A stretch of 64,000 nucleotides of DNA from Betaproteobacteria bacterium. GTDB lineage: Bacteria; Pseudomonadota; Gammaproteobacteria; Burkholderiales; Casimicrobiaceae. The DNA is taken from assembly GCA_013298765.1 (NCBI GenBank), contig JAAFJA010000015.1, forward strand, positions 1 through 64,000, read 5' to 3'. Under the pieces are notes generated by a model that saw only the letters and a program-made list of their open reading frames with translations, made no database searches and had not been told where the DNA came from. How positions within the stretch are numbered: position 1 is the first letter of the stretch; every line of letters starts with the position of its first letter. Below are positions 54,285 through 63,866 of the stretch, one piece after another. The position numbers and the translations under genes were made by a program.

Positions 54285-55403
54285 TTAGTTCTGTCTCCAC
54301 GGCAGGCCGCGCGCTCGCCAGCCGCTCGTTGAGTTGCGATGCCCCGCCGCATCGTGATTGCCCTCGAAGCCTTCGAGAATGTTGTACGCGACGAGCCCGA
54401 GCTCGGTTGCTCGCTTGGCTGAAGCGATGGAGCGCACGCCCGAACGGCAGAGCATCACGAGCGGCTTGCCGCCTGCAGAATCGGCAAGCGCTTTGATCTG
54501 TGCGTCAAAGTGCGGGTTTGGCACGCCGCCCGGCCATTGCTTCCATGCAACCACCGCCGCATCGGGCACGAAGCCCACCCACTCGCGCTCAGCATCGGTG
54601 CGAATATCGACCAGTACGGCGTCGCCGTGTTGCCACCACGTGTATGCGGTCGCAGGCGAAACGTCCCCAGCATAGCCCGCCGCGTCGCGCACCGAGCCGT
54701 CCGCCATCGATTCGGCATCGTGGCGCACACCGAGCCACAAGTTTGCGGGAACCGCTTCATCAATGCGCTTGGGTTTGGGCAGCGATAGCGAGTTCATCGT
54801 TGCAACGAATTCGGTCAGTGACTTACCTGCAATGCGCGAATTGTGCGCACGTTCGTGACCGATCGTGCTCGACAGTCGGCCCTTGTAATCATGGCCTGGC
54901 CAGACCATCGTTTCATCAGGCAAAGAAAAAAGGACGCTAGTAATCGAGCGAAAAAGCGCTTCCGCAGATCCGCTTTGAAAATCCGTGCGTCCGCAGCCAT
55001 CAATCAATAGCGTATCGCCTGTAAACACGTGATTTCGCCAAACGAATGACATACTCCCGGCTGTATGGCCTGGCGTGTGTAGTGCCTTGATTTCCTCGGT
55101 CCCAAAACGGACGTAATCGCCATTGTGGAGCTGAGCGGTAGCGCCTGAAATACCGCAGCCTGCTGGAACTGCAGTCTTTGCCCCAGTGTGCTCGACGAGT
55201 TGCGCCGCAGAGGTAACGTGATCCGCATGAGCATGGGTTTCGATCACCCAACTAAGTTTGACGTTATGCGCTTTGAGCGCCGCTAAATCGCGCTCAAGCT
55301 GAGTATCAACGGGATCAATCAGCACCGCCTCGCGGGATTCAGGATCAACCAAGAGATAGGTGTAGGTAGAGGATTCAGGGTCAAAAAATTGGATCGGATT
55401 CAT
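54285..55403 (-). CDS. Persulfide dioxygenase-rhodanese fusion (PRF type)
   Basis: The 372-residue protein has an ETHE1-like metallo-beta-lactamase domain (about 1-250) with the metal motif THAHADHVTSA, HTPGHTAGS and FTGDTLLIDGCGRTDF, and a C-terminal rhodanese domain (about 275-370) with active-site cysteine in VMLCRSGVRSI. Such fusions oxidise glutathione persulfide to sulfite while the rhodanese moves sulfane sulfur, giving sulfide detoxification. It follows the CstR-like repressor with a 40-bp gap on the same strand. The ATG 55403 opens the family's NPIQFFDPESST; the longer upstream frame reads into the repressor gene. Confidence 0.94.
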   Translation of the reverse strand: MNPIQFFDPESSTYTYLLVDPESREAVLIDPVDTQLERDLAALKAHNVKLSWVIETHAHADHVTSAAQLVEHTGAKTAVPAGCGISGATAQLHNGDYVRFGTEEIKALHTPGHTAGSMSFVWRNHVFTGDTLLIDGCGRTDFQSGSAEALFRSITSVLFSLPDETMVWPGHDYKGRLSSTIGHERAHNSRIAGKSLTEFVATMNSLSLPKPKRIDEAVPANLWLGVRHDAESMADGSVRDAAGYAGDVSPATAYTWWQHGDAVLVDIRTDAEREWVGFVPDAAVVAWKQWPGGVPNPHFDAQIKALADSAGGKPLVMLCRSGVRSIASAKRATELGLVAYNILEGFEGNHDAAGHRNSTSGWRARGLPWRQN

Positions 55404-55443
55404 AGTAAAGTTTTTACGTTTTGTTGAGTCAAGTAACCGTGCT

Positions 55444-55746
55444 TTACGCGTACTTCGCGAGCAGGGCCGAAACCTCATCGGGCGCTACCTGACCGTGCTC
55501 GACCGCGCAACCCACCAGCGCGTAAAACGACTTATCGAGCGCTTTTCGCGCGGCGGTGAGTTGCTGGGCGACTGTGTCGCAGCCATGACCTTCTTCGATG
55601 AGGCGCGCGACCGCGCGCACTTGCCCTTCCGCACGACGCAGGCGCGCGATCAGCGCTTGTGCGTGCTCGGGTGCAATTCCTGAGGGCGGCGACGCTGGTT
55701 TTCGCGAAGCGGTTACCTTCTTCTTGATTTTCTTTGATGAATTCAT
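55444..55746 (-). CDS. CsoR/FrmR-family repressor, CstR-like persulfide sensor
   Basis: The 100-residue protein is an all-helical CsoR-family repressor with two cysteines, in [13 protein letters not shown] and in [12 protein letters not shown]. The metal-ligand histidine four residues before the second cysteine in CsoR is absent, as in persulfide-sensing CstR proteins. The N-terminal 25 residues are a basic extension. It heads the operon with the persulfide dioxygenase and is divergent from the YeeE transporter genes; an inverted repeat in the gap is the likely operator. Confidence 0.88.
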   Translation of the reverse strand: MNSSKKIKKKVTASRKPASPPSGIAPEHAQALIARLRRAEGQVRAVARLIEEGHGCDTVAQQLTAARKALDKSFYALVGCAVEHGQVAPDEVSALLAKYA

Positions 55747-55754
55747 ATGTACAA

Positions 55755-55772
55755 TATACTCCCTACAGTATA
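55755..55772. promoter_or_regulatory. Putative CstR operator between divergent genes
   Basis: TATACT and AGTATA form an inverted pair around CCCTAC in the 43-bp gap between cstR and the YeeE gene. Its shape resembles CsoR/CstR operators, and it would control both directions. Confidence 0.6.
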
Positions 55773-55789
55773 AATTTCAAGTGGCGGCT

Positions 55790-56200
55790 ATGCATCCTTA
55801 TCTTTGGTCGTTATTGGGCGGGCTCTTGATCGGCGCAGCCACATGGATTTTGGTGGCCGGTTTAGGCCGCGTTGCCGGCATCAGCGGGATTGCTGCCAAT
55901 GCGATGTTTTCACCGCGAGAAAGTGGCTGGCGTTTTGCCTTCTTGCTCGGGTTAATCGTGGGCGGCGCATTATTCGCATTCGCGTTTAACCGCATATCAC
56001 CTTCAATCGCACCGAAGGGTTTGCTTATCGTTGCAGGCCTGCTTGTGGGGTTTGGCACAGTCATCGGAAGCGGCTGCACGAGCGGTCACGGCGTGTGCGG
56101 CTTGGCCCGCTTATCGATGCGATCACTGATCTCCGTCGTGAGTTTCATGGCGGTCGGCGCCGTGACGGTCGCTGTGCTTCGCTGGATGCAAGGAGCTTGA
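55790..56200 (+). CDS. YeeE/YedE-family sulfur transporter, first half
   Basis: The 136-residue protein has four membrane helices and the YeeE signature [21 protein letters not shown] with conserved cysteines, which relay thiosulfate sulfur or persulfide through the channel. ATG 55790 was chosen from the first residues of the helix ([11 protein letters not shown]). Together with the next gene it makes one bipartite YeeE transporter. Located divergent from the persulfide detoxification genes, it is likely for sulfur compound export or uptake. Confidence 0.9.
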   Translation: MHPYLWSLLGGLLIGAATWILVAGLGRVAGISGIAANAMFSPRESGWRFAFLLGLIVGGALFAFAFNRISPSIAPKGLLIVAGLLVGFGTVIGSGCTSGHGVCGLARLSMRSLISVVSFMAVGAVTVAVLRWMQGA

Positions 56201-56202
56201 TC

Positions 56203-56643
56203 ATGGCGCAAGAAAAGCAACGTTTACTTGTGGCGTTTTCATCGGGGCTTGTTTTTGCAGCGGGCTTAGTGCTCGGTGGGATGACTGATCCAAAGAAAGT
56301 GCAGGGGTTTCTTGATGTCGGCGGCATTGCGAGCGGGCGCTGGGATGCGAGCCTTGCCTTCGTAATGGGCGGCGCGCTGCTGGTGTCTTATTTCGCGTTT
56401 CGATCCGTAGCCGCAAGCGGCGCGCCATGGTTGGCATCCCGCTTTGAGCTTCCCACTCGCCGCGATATCGATACGCCGCTCGTGGTGGGAGCCGTGATGT
56501 TTGGCGCGGGTTGGGGGCTCGCAGGCTATTGCCCAGGGCCAGCTTTGGCAAGCCTCGCATTTGGCGGGGTGGATGTCGCCTTGTTCGTCGCTGCGATGCT
56601 CGCAGGAATGGCGCTTGCAAAAGGGTGGCAGAGCCGTGGCTGA
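56203..56643 (+). CDS. YeeE/YedE-family sulfur transporter, second half
   Basis: The 146-residue protein completes the transporter with four helices and the second conserved motif FGAGWGLAGYCPGPALASLAFG, whose cysteine faces the pore. It follows the first half by 2 bp, so the two are cotranslated. Some species encode them as one fused chain. Its stop overlaps the start of a small membrane protein. Confidence 0.9.
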   Translation: MAQEKQRLLVAFSSGLVFAAGLVLGGMTDPKKVQGFLDVGGIASGRWDASLAFVMGGALLVSYFAFRSVAASGAPWLASRFELPTRRDIDTPLVVGAVMFGAGWGLAGYCPGPALASLAFGGVDVALFVAAMLAGMALAKGWQSRG

Positions 56644-56965
56644 AGATCGCGATATTGTTCTACTGCAGGGGCTGCGCAATAGTCTGATGGCAGCGAGTGT
56701 GATTGGCTCATCCGCTTTGTTCGCGATGATGGGCTGGATCGCTGTTGTTGCGAATAAGGGCGGCGCGTGGTGGGTGGGGCTACCAGCGGTGGGTAGCCTA
56801 GCAATCGCCATGCTGGCCGTTTCTGGTCTCGCGCATGGCAGCGCACTCGCTGACCAAAGCGCAATCGAGCGGCGCTGGCACTTCGCCAACGCCTTGATCG
56901 CCGTTGCGGCGCTCTTGCTAGTGCTGTTCCCTGTTTTTTTAATGCTGCAATTAAAGGTAAGTTGA
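56636..56965 (+). CDS. Small membrane protein downstream of the YeeE pair
   Basis: The 109-residue protein has about three hydrophobic helices (about 18-42, 46-66, 85-106) and starts GTG 8 bp before the end of the YeeE gene; the GTG follows AGGGTGGCAG. No family is recognised. Operon position suggests a part in sulfur transport or the membrane partner of the sulfide system. The stop lies within the palindrome upstream of icmF. Confidence 0.65.
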   Translation: MAEDRDIVLLQGLRNSLMAASVIGSSALFAMMGWIAVVANKGGAWWVGLPAVGSLAIAMLAVSGLAHGSALADQSAIERRWHFANALIAVAALLLVLFPVFLMLQLKVS

Positions 56966-56980
56966 CGTTAACGTCAACTT
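56959..56980. promoter_or_regulatory. 22-bp perfect palindrome upstream of icmF
   Basis: Centred on GTTAAC, the core is AGTTGACGTTAACGTCAACT, extended by one base pair at each end. It lies 66 bp before the icmF ATG and overlaps the stop of the preceding gene. The shape is like the branched-chain acyl-CoA regulators of the LiuR type, an inference only. Confidence 0.7.
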
Positions 56981-57045
56981 TGGACTAATTTCTGCAAAAA
57001 TACGACTTCGCATGAATCTGCCACAAACGGCACGCGGAGAGACGT

Positions 57046-60000
57046 ATGTCCAATCTCGATACCAAGCAGCTGATCTATAAACCCGCGCACAAGGTCAGGT
57101 TCGTCACGGCAGCGAGTTTGTTTGACGGACATGATGCGTCAATCAACATCATGCGACGTATTCTGCAATCGAGCGGATGCGAGGTGATTCATCTCGGCCA
57201 CAACCGTAGCGTGAAGGAAGTCGTTGACGCCGCGCTCCAAGAAGATGCACACGGTATTGCGATCAGCTCGTATCAAGGCGGCCACGTCGAATACTTTAAA
57301 TACATGATCGACATGCTTCGTGAGGCGGGCGCGAATTACATCAAAGTATTTGGTGGTGGCGGCGGCGTGATCGTTCCTGCAGAGATAAACGAGCTGCACG
57401 ACTACGGCGTCGCGCGGATCTTCTCGCCCGAAGACGGCGCAAAACTCGGCTTGCAAGGAATGATTAACGAGATGATTCATCTCTGCGACCATGATCTGAC
57501 TAAAGCGGTCTCGACAACGTCTTCGAGTCAGTACACCGCCCTCGCGCGCTCGATCACCCGTGTTGAAGCTGGCGTACTAACCGAGGGCGAATTGAAAACC
57601 CTTCGCGAGCAAGCCGCGAAAATAAGCACGCCTACGCTCGGCATCACAGGCACTGGCGGCGCGGGGAAATCCTCACTTACCGATGAATTAGTGCGCCGCT
57701 TCCGAATCGATCAGGGCGATCGCTTGAATATCGCGATCATTTCGATTGATCCATCGCGCCGTAAATCGGGCGGCGCGCTACTCGGCGATCGGATTCGCCT
57801 GAACGCGATCAATCACGACAACATCTACATGCGCTCTCTCGCCACGCGCGAAGCGGGCTCCGAAATTTCGAAAGCACTGCCCGACGCGATTGCCGCGTGC
57901 AAAGTGCATGGCTTTGATGTCATCCTCGTTGAAACCTCCGGCATCGGCCAAGGGGATGCCGCGATCGTGCCGTACGTCGATTGCTCGCTCTACGTGATGA
58001 CGCCCGAATTTGGCGCAGCGTCACAGCTTGAAAAAATCGACATGCTCGATTTCGCGGATTTTGTCGCGATTAACAAGTTTGACCGAAAAGGCGCACAAGA
58101 CGCGCTGCGCGACGTGCGCAAGCAAGTGCAGCGCAACAAAGAAGCGTGGAGCGTATCGCCCGACGAGATGCCCGTATTCGGCACCATGGCGTCGCGCTTT
58201 GCTGACGATGGCGTCACCGCGCTCTATCAGGCGATCACGCCTGCGCTCGTGAAAAAAGGCCTCAAGCTCGACACGGGCACGCTCACGCTAACGAGTACGC
58301 GCGCGTCATCGCAAACGCAAGCAATCGTGCCCGCATCGCGCGTGCGCTACCTCGCTGAAATCGCCGACACAGTTCGCGGCTACCACGCGTGGGCCAACGC
58401 GCAGGCGCGCATCGCCCGCGAGAGACAACAGTTGCAAGCGGTTACGCGTTTGCTTGGCACTGATGCCACCCCGAAGATCGATTCGCTCATGGAAGACCGC
58501 GAAACCGCGCTTGATCCACGCAGCAAAAAACTGCTCGACATGTGGCCGCAGACCATCGCCGCCTACTCAGGTGACGAATATGTCGTGAAAATTCGCGACA
58601 AAGAAATTCGCACCAAGCTCACCTACACCTCACTCTCAGGCACCAAGATCAAGAAGGTGGTGCTTCCTAAATACGAAGACGAGGGCGAAATCCTCAAGTG
58701 GCAGCTCAAAGAGAACGTACCGGGCTCGTTCCCATTTACTTCTGGCGTATTTGCGTTCAAACGAGAGAACGAAGATCCGACGCGCATGTTCGCGGGCGAG
58801 GGTGACGCGTTTCGCACCAATCGCCGCTTCAAAAAAGTCTCAGAGGGCATGCCTGCGAAGCGCCTATCAACTGCGTTCGATAGCGTGACGCTCTACGGCA
58901 ATGATCCCGCACTGCGCCCGGATATCTACGGCAAAGTCGGCAACAGCGGCGTATCGATTGCCACTGTTGACGACATGAAAGTGCTCTACGACGGCTTCGA
59001 TCTTTGCGATCCGGCAACGAGTGTTTCGATGACGATCAACGGCCCCGCGCCGACGATTCTCGCCTTCTTTATGAACACCGCGATTGAGCAACAGCTTGCG
59101 AAGTTCAGAAAAGATAATGGTCGCGAGCCGACCGATGATGAATTGGCAAAGATCAAAGCGTGGACGCTCGAAAACGTTCGTGGCACCGTGCAAGCCGACA
59201 TTCTGAAAGAAGATCAAGGTCAAAACACTTGCATCTTCTCCACCGAGTTTTCGCTCAAAGTAATGGGCGACATTCAAGAGTATTTCGTGCACAACCGCGT
59301 GCGCAATTTCTACTCAGTTTCGATTAGCGGCTATCACATCGCCGAAGCAGGTGCAAATCCGATTTCGCAACTCGCGTTCACGCTTTCAAACGGATTCACC
59401 TTCGTAGAAGCGTATCTCGCACGCGGAATGCACATCGATGACTTCGCGCCAAATCTTTCGTTCTTTTTCTCAAACGGGATGGACCCAGAATACAGCGTGC
59501 TCGGTCGCGTTGCGCGCCGCATCTGGGCTGTGACGATGCGCGAGAAATACGGCGCGAATGACCGCTCGCAGAAGCTCAAATATCACATTCAAACCAGCGG
59601 CCGAAGCCTACACGCGCAGGAGATCGCGTTCAACGATATCCGCACCACGCTGCAAGCGCTGATCGCGATTTACGACAACTGCAATTCGCTACACACAAAC
59701 GCGTACGACGAAGCGATCACCACGCCCACCGAAGAATCGGTGCGCCGCGCGATGGCAATTCAGCTCATCATCAATCGCGAATGGGGCCTCGCAAAAAACG
59801 AGAACCCAAATCAAGGCGCGTTCATCATCGACGAATTGACTGATCTCGTTGAAGAAGCCGTGCTCAAAGAATTCGAAGCAATTTCAGAGCGTGGCGGGGT
59901 ATTGGGCGCGATGGAAACCGGCTATCAGCGGGGCAAGATTCAAGAAGAATCGATGCACTACGAATGGCTTAAACACGACGGAACGCTGCCGATCATTGGC

Positions 60001-60279
60001 GTGAATACATTCCGTAACCCACACGGCGATCCCGTGCCCGAAACGCTCGAACTCGCGCGCTCCACGGATGAGGAAAAGCAATCACAGCTCAAGCGCCTGA
60101 ACGAGTTTCACGCGAAGCACGCAAACGCATCAAGCGCCGCACTCGCCAAACTCAAGCAAACCGCGATCAGCGGCGGCAACGTTTTTGCGGAGCTAATGGA
60201 CGCCGTAAAAGTCTGCTCGCTCGGGCAGATTACGGACGCGCTGTTTGAAGTGGGCGGGCAGTATCGGCGGAGTATGTGA
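57046..60279 (+). CDS. icmF: Fused isobutyryl-CoA mutase with GTPase chaperone
   Basis: The 1077-residue adenosylcobalamin enzyme joins three parts: a B12-binding domain (about 10-150; [14 protein letters not shown] with the lower-axial histidine at 29), a MeaI-like G-protein domain (about 195-420; P-loop GTGGAGKS at 202-209), and the mutase body (about 515-1077; [24 protein letters not shown] among its hallmarks). It interconverts isobutyryl-CoA and butyryl-CoA; the fused GTPase loads and repairs the cobalamin. The ATG follows GGAGAG. Its regulator is not adjacent but a perfect palindrome lies upstream. Confidence 0.95.
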   Translation: MSNLDTKQLIYKPAHKVRFVTAASLFDGHDASINIMRRILQSSGCEVIHLGHNRSVKEVVDAALQEDAHGIAISSYQGGHVEYFKYMIDMLREAGANYIKVFGGGGGVIVPAEINELHDYGVARIFSPEDGAKLGLQGMINEMIHLCDHDLTKAVSTTSSSQYTALARSITRVEAGVLTEGELKTLREQAAKISTPTLGITGTGGAGKSSLTDELVRRFRIDQGDRLNIAIISIDPSRRKSGGALLGDRIRLNAINHDNIYMRSLATREAGSEISKALPDAIAACKVHGFDVILVETSGIGQGDAAIVPYVDCSLYVMTPEFGAASQLEKIDMLDFADFVAINKFDRKGAQDALRDVRKQVQRNKEAWSVSPDEMPVFGTMASRFADDGVTALYQAITPALVKKGLKLDTGTLTLTSTRASSQTQAIVPASRVRYLAEIADTVRGYHAWANAQARIARERQQLQAVTRLLGTDATPKIDSLMEDRETALDPRSKKLLDMWPQTIAAYSGDEYVVKIRDKEIRTKLTYTSLSGTKIKKVVLPKYEDEGEILKWQLKENVPGSFPFTSGVFAFKRENEDPTRMFAGEGDAFRTNRRFKKVSEGMPAKRLSTAFDSVTLYGNDPALRPDIYGKVGNSGVSIATVDDMKVLYDGFDLCDPATSVSMTINGPAPTILAFFMNTAIEQQLAKFRKDNGREPTDDELAKIKAWTLENVRGTVQADILKEDQGQNTCIFSTEFSLKVMGDIQEYFVHNRVRNFYSVSISGYHIAEAGANPISQLAFTLSNGFTFVEAYLARGMHIDDFAPNLSFFFSNGMDPEYSVLGRVARRIWAVTMREKYGANDRSQKLKYHIQTSGRSLHAQEIAFNDIRTTLQALIAIYDNCNSLHTNAYDEAITTPTEESVRRAMAIQLIINREWGLAKNENPNQGAFIIDELTDLVEEAVLKEFEAISERGGVLGAMETGYQRGKIQEESMHYEWLKHDGTLPIIGVNTFRNPHGDPVPETLELARSTDEEKQSQLKRLNEFHAKHANASSAALAKLKQTAISGGNVFAELMDAVKVCSLGQITDALFEVGGQYRRSM

Positions 60280-60308
60280 CTGCGATTCGCATTTAGCGTG
60301 ATCGAAGA

Positions 60309-61175
60309 TCACTGGATGGCGACTGAACTCAACTCCAAATCGACCAGGCGGGCGCCCGCCAACAGCGAGTCCGGCACGGAGAAAACCGTCAAATTTTCTC
60401 TGGTCGCCTGTTCCTGCAGCTCCGAGACCGTGTCTTCGACAAGGGCATAGTCGGCATCGCTATAAGTCGGTAACCCCTTTGGAGGCACCCAAGTCGTTAG
60501 CTCAATCTTCGACGGCATTTCAAAGCCGAATGCGTCGCGCACTCGCGCCAGGTTCCACAATGCCGCCGCCGCGCTGCTCACACGTACACGTGACCGGCTC
60601 TTCGGATTGATCGCTGCATAACATGTGACGTAGTTTTGACCACAAAAGTCAATCTGGTTACCAACACTTCTACCCCGCAAATTGAAATCACGGTGAAACA
60701 GATTCTTGAGCTGTGGTCTGCTTCGAAGAACTTCTTTCATAACCTGATCCAAGAAAATTTTCTCTTCTTTGACGCGAGGTGTAGTTGCCGATTGTTCGCT
60801 GGATTGATCCTCTGTTAACTCAATATGTAGCGAGGCCAAGCGACGCGACATGGCGCCAAGCTCGGCCTCAGAATATGCAGATATTGCAACTTGATCACCG
60901 ACCTCCAAGCCCGCTAACGGAAGCTGCCATGCTTGCGCGTGGTTTCCTCGCTTGCACCAGTCCAAATAATCTTCCACTACGATTTCAGAGAACGAAACGC
61001 AGGCGTGCGCCATGTCAGACGGAAGGCACCGCAACACCTTAGTCAACACCTGCGATGCAAATGCTGTCCCAGAGTTGGATACTCCCACAAAAGCGATCGC
61101 GACTTTTTCTCCAAGTTGACCGAGCGGCAAGAAAATTGGTCGGCAGTCTGCGGATACGAAAGATGTTGTTTCCAT
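60309..61175 (-). CDS. Uncharacterised partner of a HipA-like kinase
   Basis: The 288-residue protein is not recognised. It begins with a hydrophilic stretch and GEKVAIAFVGVSNSGTAFASQ, and its second half has VSSAAAALWNLARVRDAFGFEMPSKIELTTWVPPKGLPTYSDADYALVEDTVSE. It overlaps the upstream kinase gene by one base (TAATG), so the two are cotranslated as partners. Base composition is visibly more AT-rich than the icmF and SDR neighbours, in keeping with transfer. Function unknown; a toxin, antitoxin, or kinase-target role is open. Confidence 0.65.
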   Translation of the reverse strand: METTSFVSADCRPIFLPLGQLGEKVAIAFVGVSNSGTAFASQVLTKVLRCLPSDMAHACVSFSEIVVEDYLDWCKRGNHAQAWQLPLAGLEVGDQVAISAYSEAELGAMSRRLASLHIELTEDQSSEQSATTPRVKEEKIFLDQVMKEVLRSRPQLKNLFHRDFNLRGRSVGNQIDFCGQNYVTCYAAINPKSRSRVRVSSAAAALWNLARVRDAFGFEMPSKIELTTWVPPKGLPTYSDADYALVEDTVSELQEQATRENLTVFSVPDSLLAGARLVDLELSSVAIQ

Positions 61176-61957
61176 TAATGTGCACCCAGTTGTTGCATAG
61201 AGCCGGCCGCCAGATCTGGCAGTTCAACCCGACTTAGCACCAAATGTTCGAGATTTCGCAAACGCGCCGATAGGTAGGCCCGTATCTCTTGTTCAATTTC
61301 AGATGATACGCCCAATTCCGAATACGGAATACGTGATACATAGTTTCTCAGTTGCGCGCAAGCGGCCAACAATGGCTGCTTGCGAGAAAGGCGCTCGCTG
61401 AGACTTTCTCTGCCGATACGTTGTAGAAAAAAATTCGTGAACGAAGGGAATACTTCAGTAGAGAACAATCGTTGGCCAGCTCCCCCGAGCGCCCTTGCAT
61501 GATCGATCAACCAGAAGTTTTGGCGCGCATCGAGCAGTATGTTTCCCTTGCTACGATCGTCGTTTGCAATTAGTTCGTCAAAGACTCCAGCGATCTCAAC
61601 AAGTTGCCATTTCTTTAGACGTGTATCAACAGCCGGACTGTCTGCAGAAATGACTTTCTGGGCAAATGGCACCACAGCGCACGCGAATGTCGTAGCCTGG
61701 TCAGACGAATAAGGCCATACGGCACCAATTGGCATGATGCCTCTGCTCACAGAAATTCGCGAGATACTTGGTACGGGCAAGCCTACTGCATGCCCAAGCC
61801 AACCGCACACTAGTTCAATTGCGCAGGCGTTTTCCGGCAAGAACTTAACGACGACGGGTGCGAAAGGAATGGTAGCGCTGACCAGACAACCTTCCACGAC
61901 CAAATTTGGCGAAATCTTAATGACTTTGATCGGGTTGGCAAGGGCTCCGAGCAGCAT
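61175..61957 (-). CDS. HipA-like kinase (HipA_2 type)
   Basis: The 260-residue protein shows the catalytic core of HipA-like kinases: VVVKFLPE with an invariant Lys (K38), AIELVCGW (Glu48), the catalytic loop FDELIANDDRSKGNILLD (about 126-143) and IDHARAL with its metal-binding aspartate (about 151). Classical HipA halts growth by phosphorylating glutamyl-tRNA synthetase; this shorter form lacks the HipA N-terminal subdomain, and no HipB antitoxin is near. Its only partner is the next gene, overlapping by 1 base. The start ATG 61957 lacks a strong ribosome site. Confidence 0.8.
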   Translation of the reverse strand: MLLGALANPIKVIKISPNLVVEGCLVSATIPFAPVVVKFLPENACAIELVCGWLGHAVGLPVPSISRISVSRGIMPIGAVWPYSSDQATTFACAVVPFAQKVISADSPAVDTRLKKWQLVEIAGVFDELIANDDRSKGNILLDARQNFWLIDHARALGGAGQRLFSTEVFPSFTNFFLQRIGRESLSERLSRKQPLLAACAQLRNYVSRIPYSELGVSSEIEQEIRAYLSARLRNLEHLVLSRVELPDLAAGSMQQLGAH

Positions 61958-62078
61958 GTTCGCGCACTTTCAGAAGAAATTTCCGCGCGCCATAAGATAT
62001 CGAACGCGGTTGTAGCTCTGACACTCATTTTATCCGCGCCCTTTCCATCCGCACGGATTGCGCGTGACGCCCAACTTG

Positions 62079-62873
62079 CTACACCACCATCGGCGTAACC
62101 ACCCCATCCATAGCCACCAACGCCCCGGTGATGTAGCTCGCGCGGCTTGACGCGAGGTAGACCACCGCGTCGGCGATTTCGCTTGGCTCTGCGATGCGGC
62201 CCAGCGGGCGGGTGGCTCTGGCTCGGGTCAGAGCTTCTTCCATGCTGATGCCTTGTTGCCTCGCTTCGGCTTGCATGCCCTCGTGCAGGCGTTCGGTGAG
62301 CGTGAGGCCGGGGTTGACGGCGTTTACGCGCACGCCTTTGCCTGCGTAAGCGGCGGCGAAGCCTGCGCTGGCGAGCATGAGCGCAGCGTTGGCTGCGCCG
62401 CCTGCGAGGTGGGTGACGGCGGCGACTTTGCCGCCAGAGCCGACGACGTTAACGACCGCGCCGCGACCGCGTTCGCCCATCTTCTTGATGAGCGGATTGA
62501 TGACGTGGATGTAGGTGAAAAATTTGGCCTGCATCGCGTCGTGCCACGACGCAGCGGTGAGCTCGGCGGCGGGCGTCCGCTTGGCGGCGCCGGCGCTGTT
62601 GACGAGCGCATCGACCGGCCCAAAATCGCGTTCCACGGCGTCGACCATGTGCTCAGCCGCGGCGGCATCGCGCAAATCGGCGGCAATGATGTTGACGATT
62701 GCGCCGGGCGCGTCGCTTTGCAGTGCGCGCTGCGCGGATTGCAATGTATCGAGCGTGCGCGAGACGAGTGTGACCCGCGCACCCTCGGCGATGAAACCCC
62801 GCGCACACGCAAGGCCAATACCTTTGCTACCGCCGGTGACGAGCACGTGAAGGTTGGTGAGTTCGAGGTTCAT
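62079..62873 (-). CDS. Short-chain dehydrogenase/reductase
   Basis: The 264-residue SDR has the NAD(P) motif VTGGSKGIGLACARGF and the active-site region NVVGSGGKVAAVTHLAGG, where the usual catalytic YxxxK is not clearly seen: the expected position reads THLAGGAANAAL, an unusual change. The C-terminal VYLASSRASYITGALVAMDGVVTP is normal. The substrate is unknown. It is a single gene upstream of a 500-bp non-coding stretch. Confidence 0.85.
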   Translation of the reverse strand: MNLELTNLHVLVTGGSKGIGLACARGFIAEGARVTLVSRTLDTLQSAQRALQSDAPGAIVNIIAADLRDAAAAEHMVDAVERDFGPVDALVNSAGAAKRTPAAELTAASWHDAMQAKFFTYIHVINPLIKKMGERGRGAVVNVVGSGGKVAAVTHLAGGAANAALMLASAGFAAAYAGKGVRVNAVNPGLTLTERLHEGMQAEARQQGISMEEALTRARATRPLGRIAEPSEIADAVVYLASSRASYITGALVAMDGVVTPMVV

Positions 62874-63388
62874 GGGCGAGCTACTTGGTGGAGTGGTTCA
62901 GACGGTGAAATCAACGCAGCGTAGCGCATCGGGCGCAACGAATCGTATCCAAATTGACACGAGCCACCCGGATGGCGCGTTAAACCACGCCCGACCGCCA
63001 TCACGACAACGCCACGATTCAATAGCGGTAGCGGCACGCGCTTACCACAATCTACTCCGGCTCAACCGCGTAGACCAATCGATTCGCGTCATCGATTCGG
63101 CGTGGCAAGAACGCGCTTGGGTTTTACGCATCGCTTCGGGATTTCCGATGCCATCGAACGGACCGCGTCGCGTCGCTTTGATCAGTTGATTTATGCGGCG
63201 TGCGTGAACGCGACTTGCTTCAGCGCCTCCGCCAGATCGCAGGCGACTTACTACACGGCGACCAGTTTGCGTACTTTGCCATGCCTTTGCGGTACTGCGT
63301 GATCGATTTCTGGACGTGCGCCGCAGTGGCGGGCGCTTTGCGTAGGTGAACCCTCTACATCATCGCGTCAAAATGTTAATGCGAGCCG
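62874..63388 (+). other. Non-coding stretch with a possible gene remnant
   Basis: No intact gene is supported. From about 63100 to 63345 the plus strand reads protein-like across a frame change: FGISDAIERTASRRFDQLIYA in one frame, then RERDLLQRLRQIAGDLLHG and DQFAYFAMPLRYCVIDFW in another, ending at a stop. This may be the decayed 3' end of a gene that I cannot identify. It could equally be chance. Confidence 0.25.
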
Positions 63389-63859
63389 ATGGATAATTCC
63401 GAAATGAGAAGTAGAACAACGCTACCTAACCTACTGGCCTACGCCTTCGCGGCGGTGTTGATTGTTGCGCTCACCGCCTGCTCCCGCACCGACCCGGAAA
63501 AGGCGCTGCGTGCGTCGATCACGGAAATGGAAGCCGCGGTGAAAGCACGCAACAATTCGAAGCTGATGAGTTTTCTCTCGCCGGATTTTTCGCGCAGTGG
63601 CGCGGGCGGAATGACGAAAGATGAGGCGAAGCGCACGGTCGGGGCGGTGTTTCTTACCAATCCGAATATTTATTTGAACGCGACGATTCGCGAGGTGAGC
63701 ATCACCGGAAGCTCGGCGACTGCGCGCATCACCGTGGTGGCTGGCGGTGGTTCGGGCATCATTCCTGAGCGCGCGCAAAGCTGGGATTTCACAACGCGTT
63801 GGCGATACGAAAACGACAAGTGGCTTGTCGAGCGCGCCGATTGGACTGAACTTTTGTGA
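63389..63859 (+). CDS. Putative lipoprotein, NTF2-like fold
   Basis: The 156-residue protein has a lipoprotein signal with lipobox LTAC at about residue 31. The body, ALRASITEMEAAVKARNNSKLMSFLSPDFS and later RITVVAGG, DFTTRWRYENDKWLVERADWTELL, is like the NTF2/SnoaL-type domain of secreted bacterial proteins. ATG 63389 is the longest frame; an ATG five codons on (63404) gives a more basic n-region. It is followed by a DUF2214-like gene 8 bp on, probably in the same operon. Confidence 0.75.
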   Translation: MDNSEMRSRTTLPNLLAYAFAAVLIVALTACSRTDPEKALRASITEMEAAVKARNNSKLMSFLSPDFSRSGAGGMTKDEAKRTVGAVFLTNPNIYLNATIREVSITGSSATARITVVAGGGSGIIPERAQSWDFTTRWRYENDKWLVERADWTELL

Positions 63860-63866
63860 GCAACCA

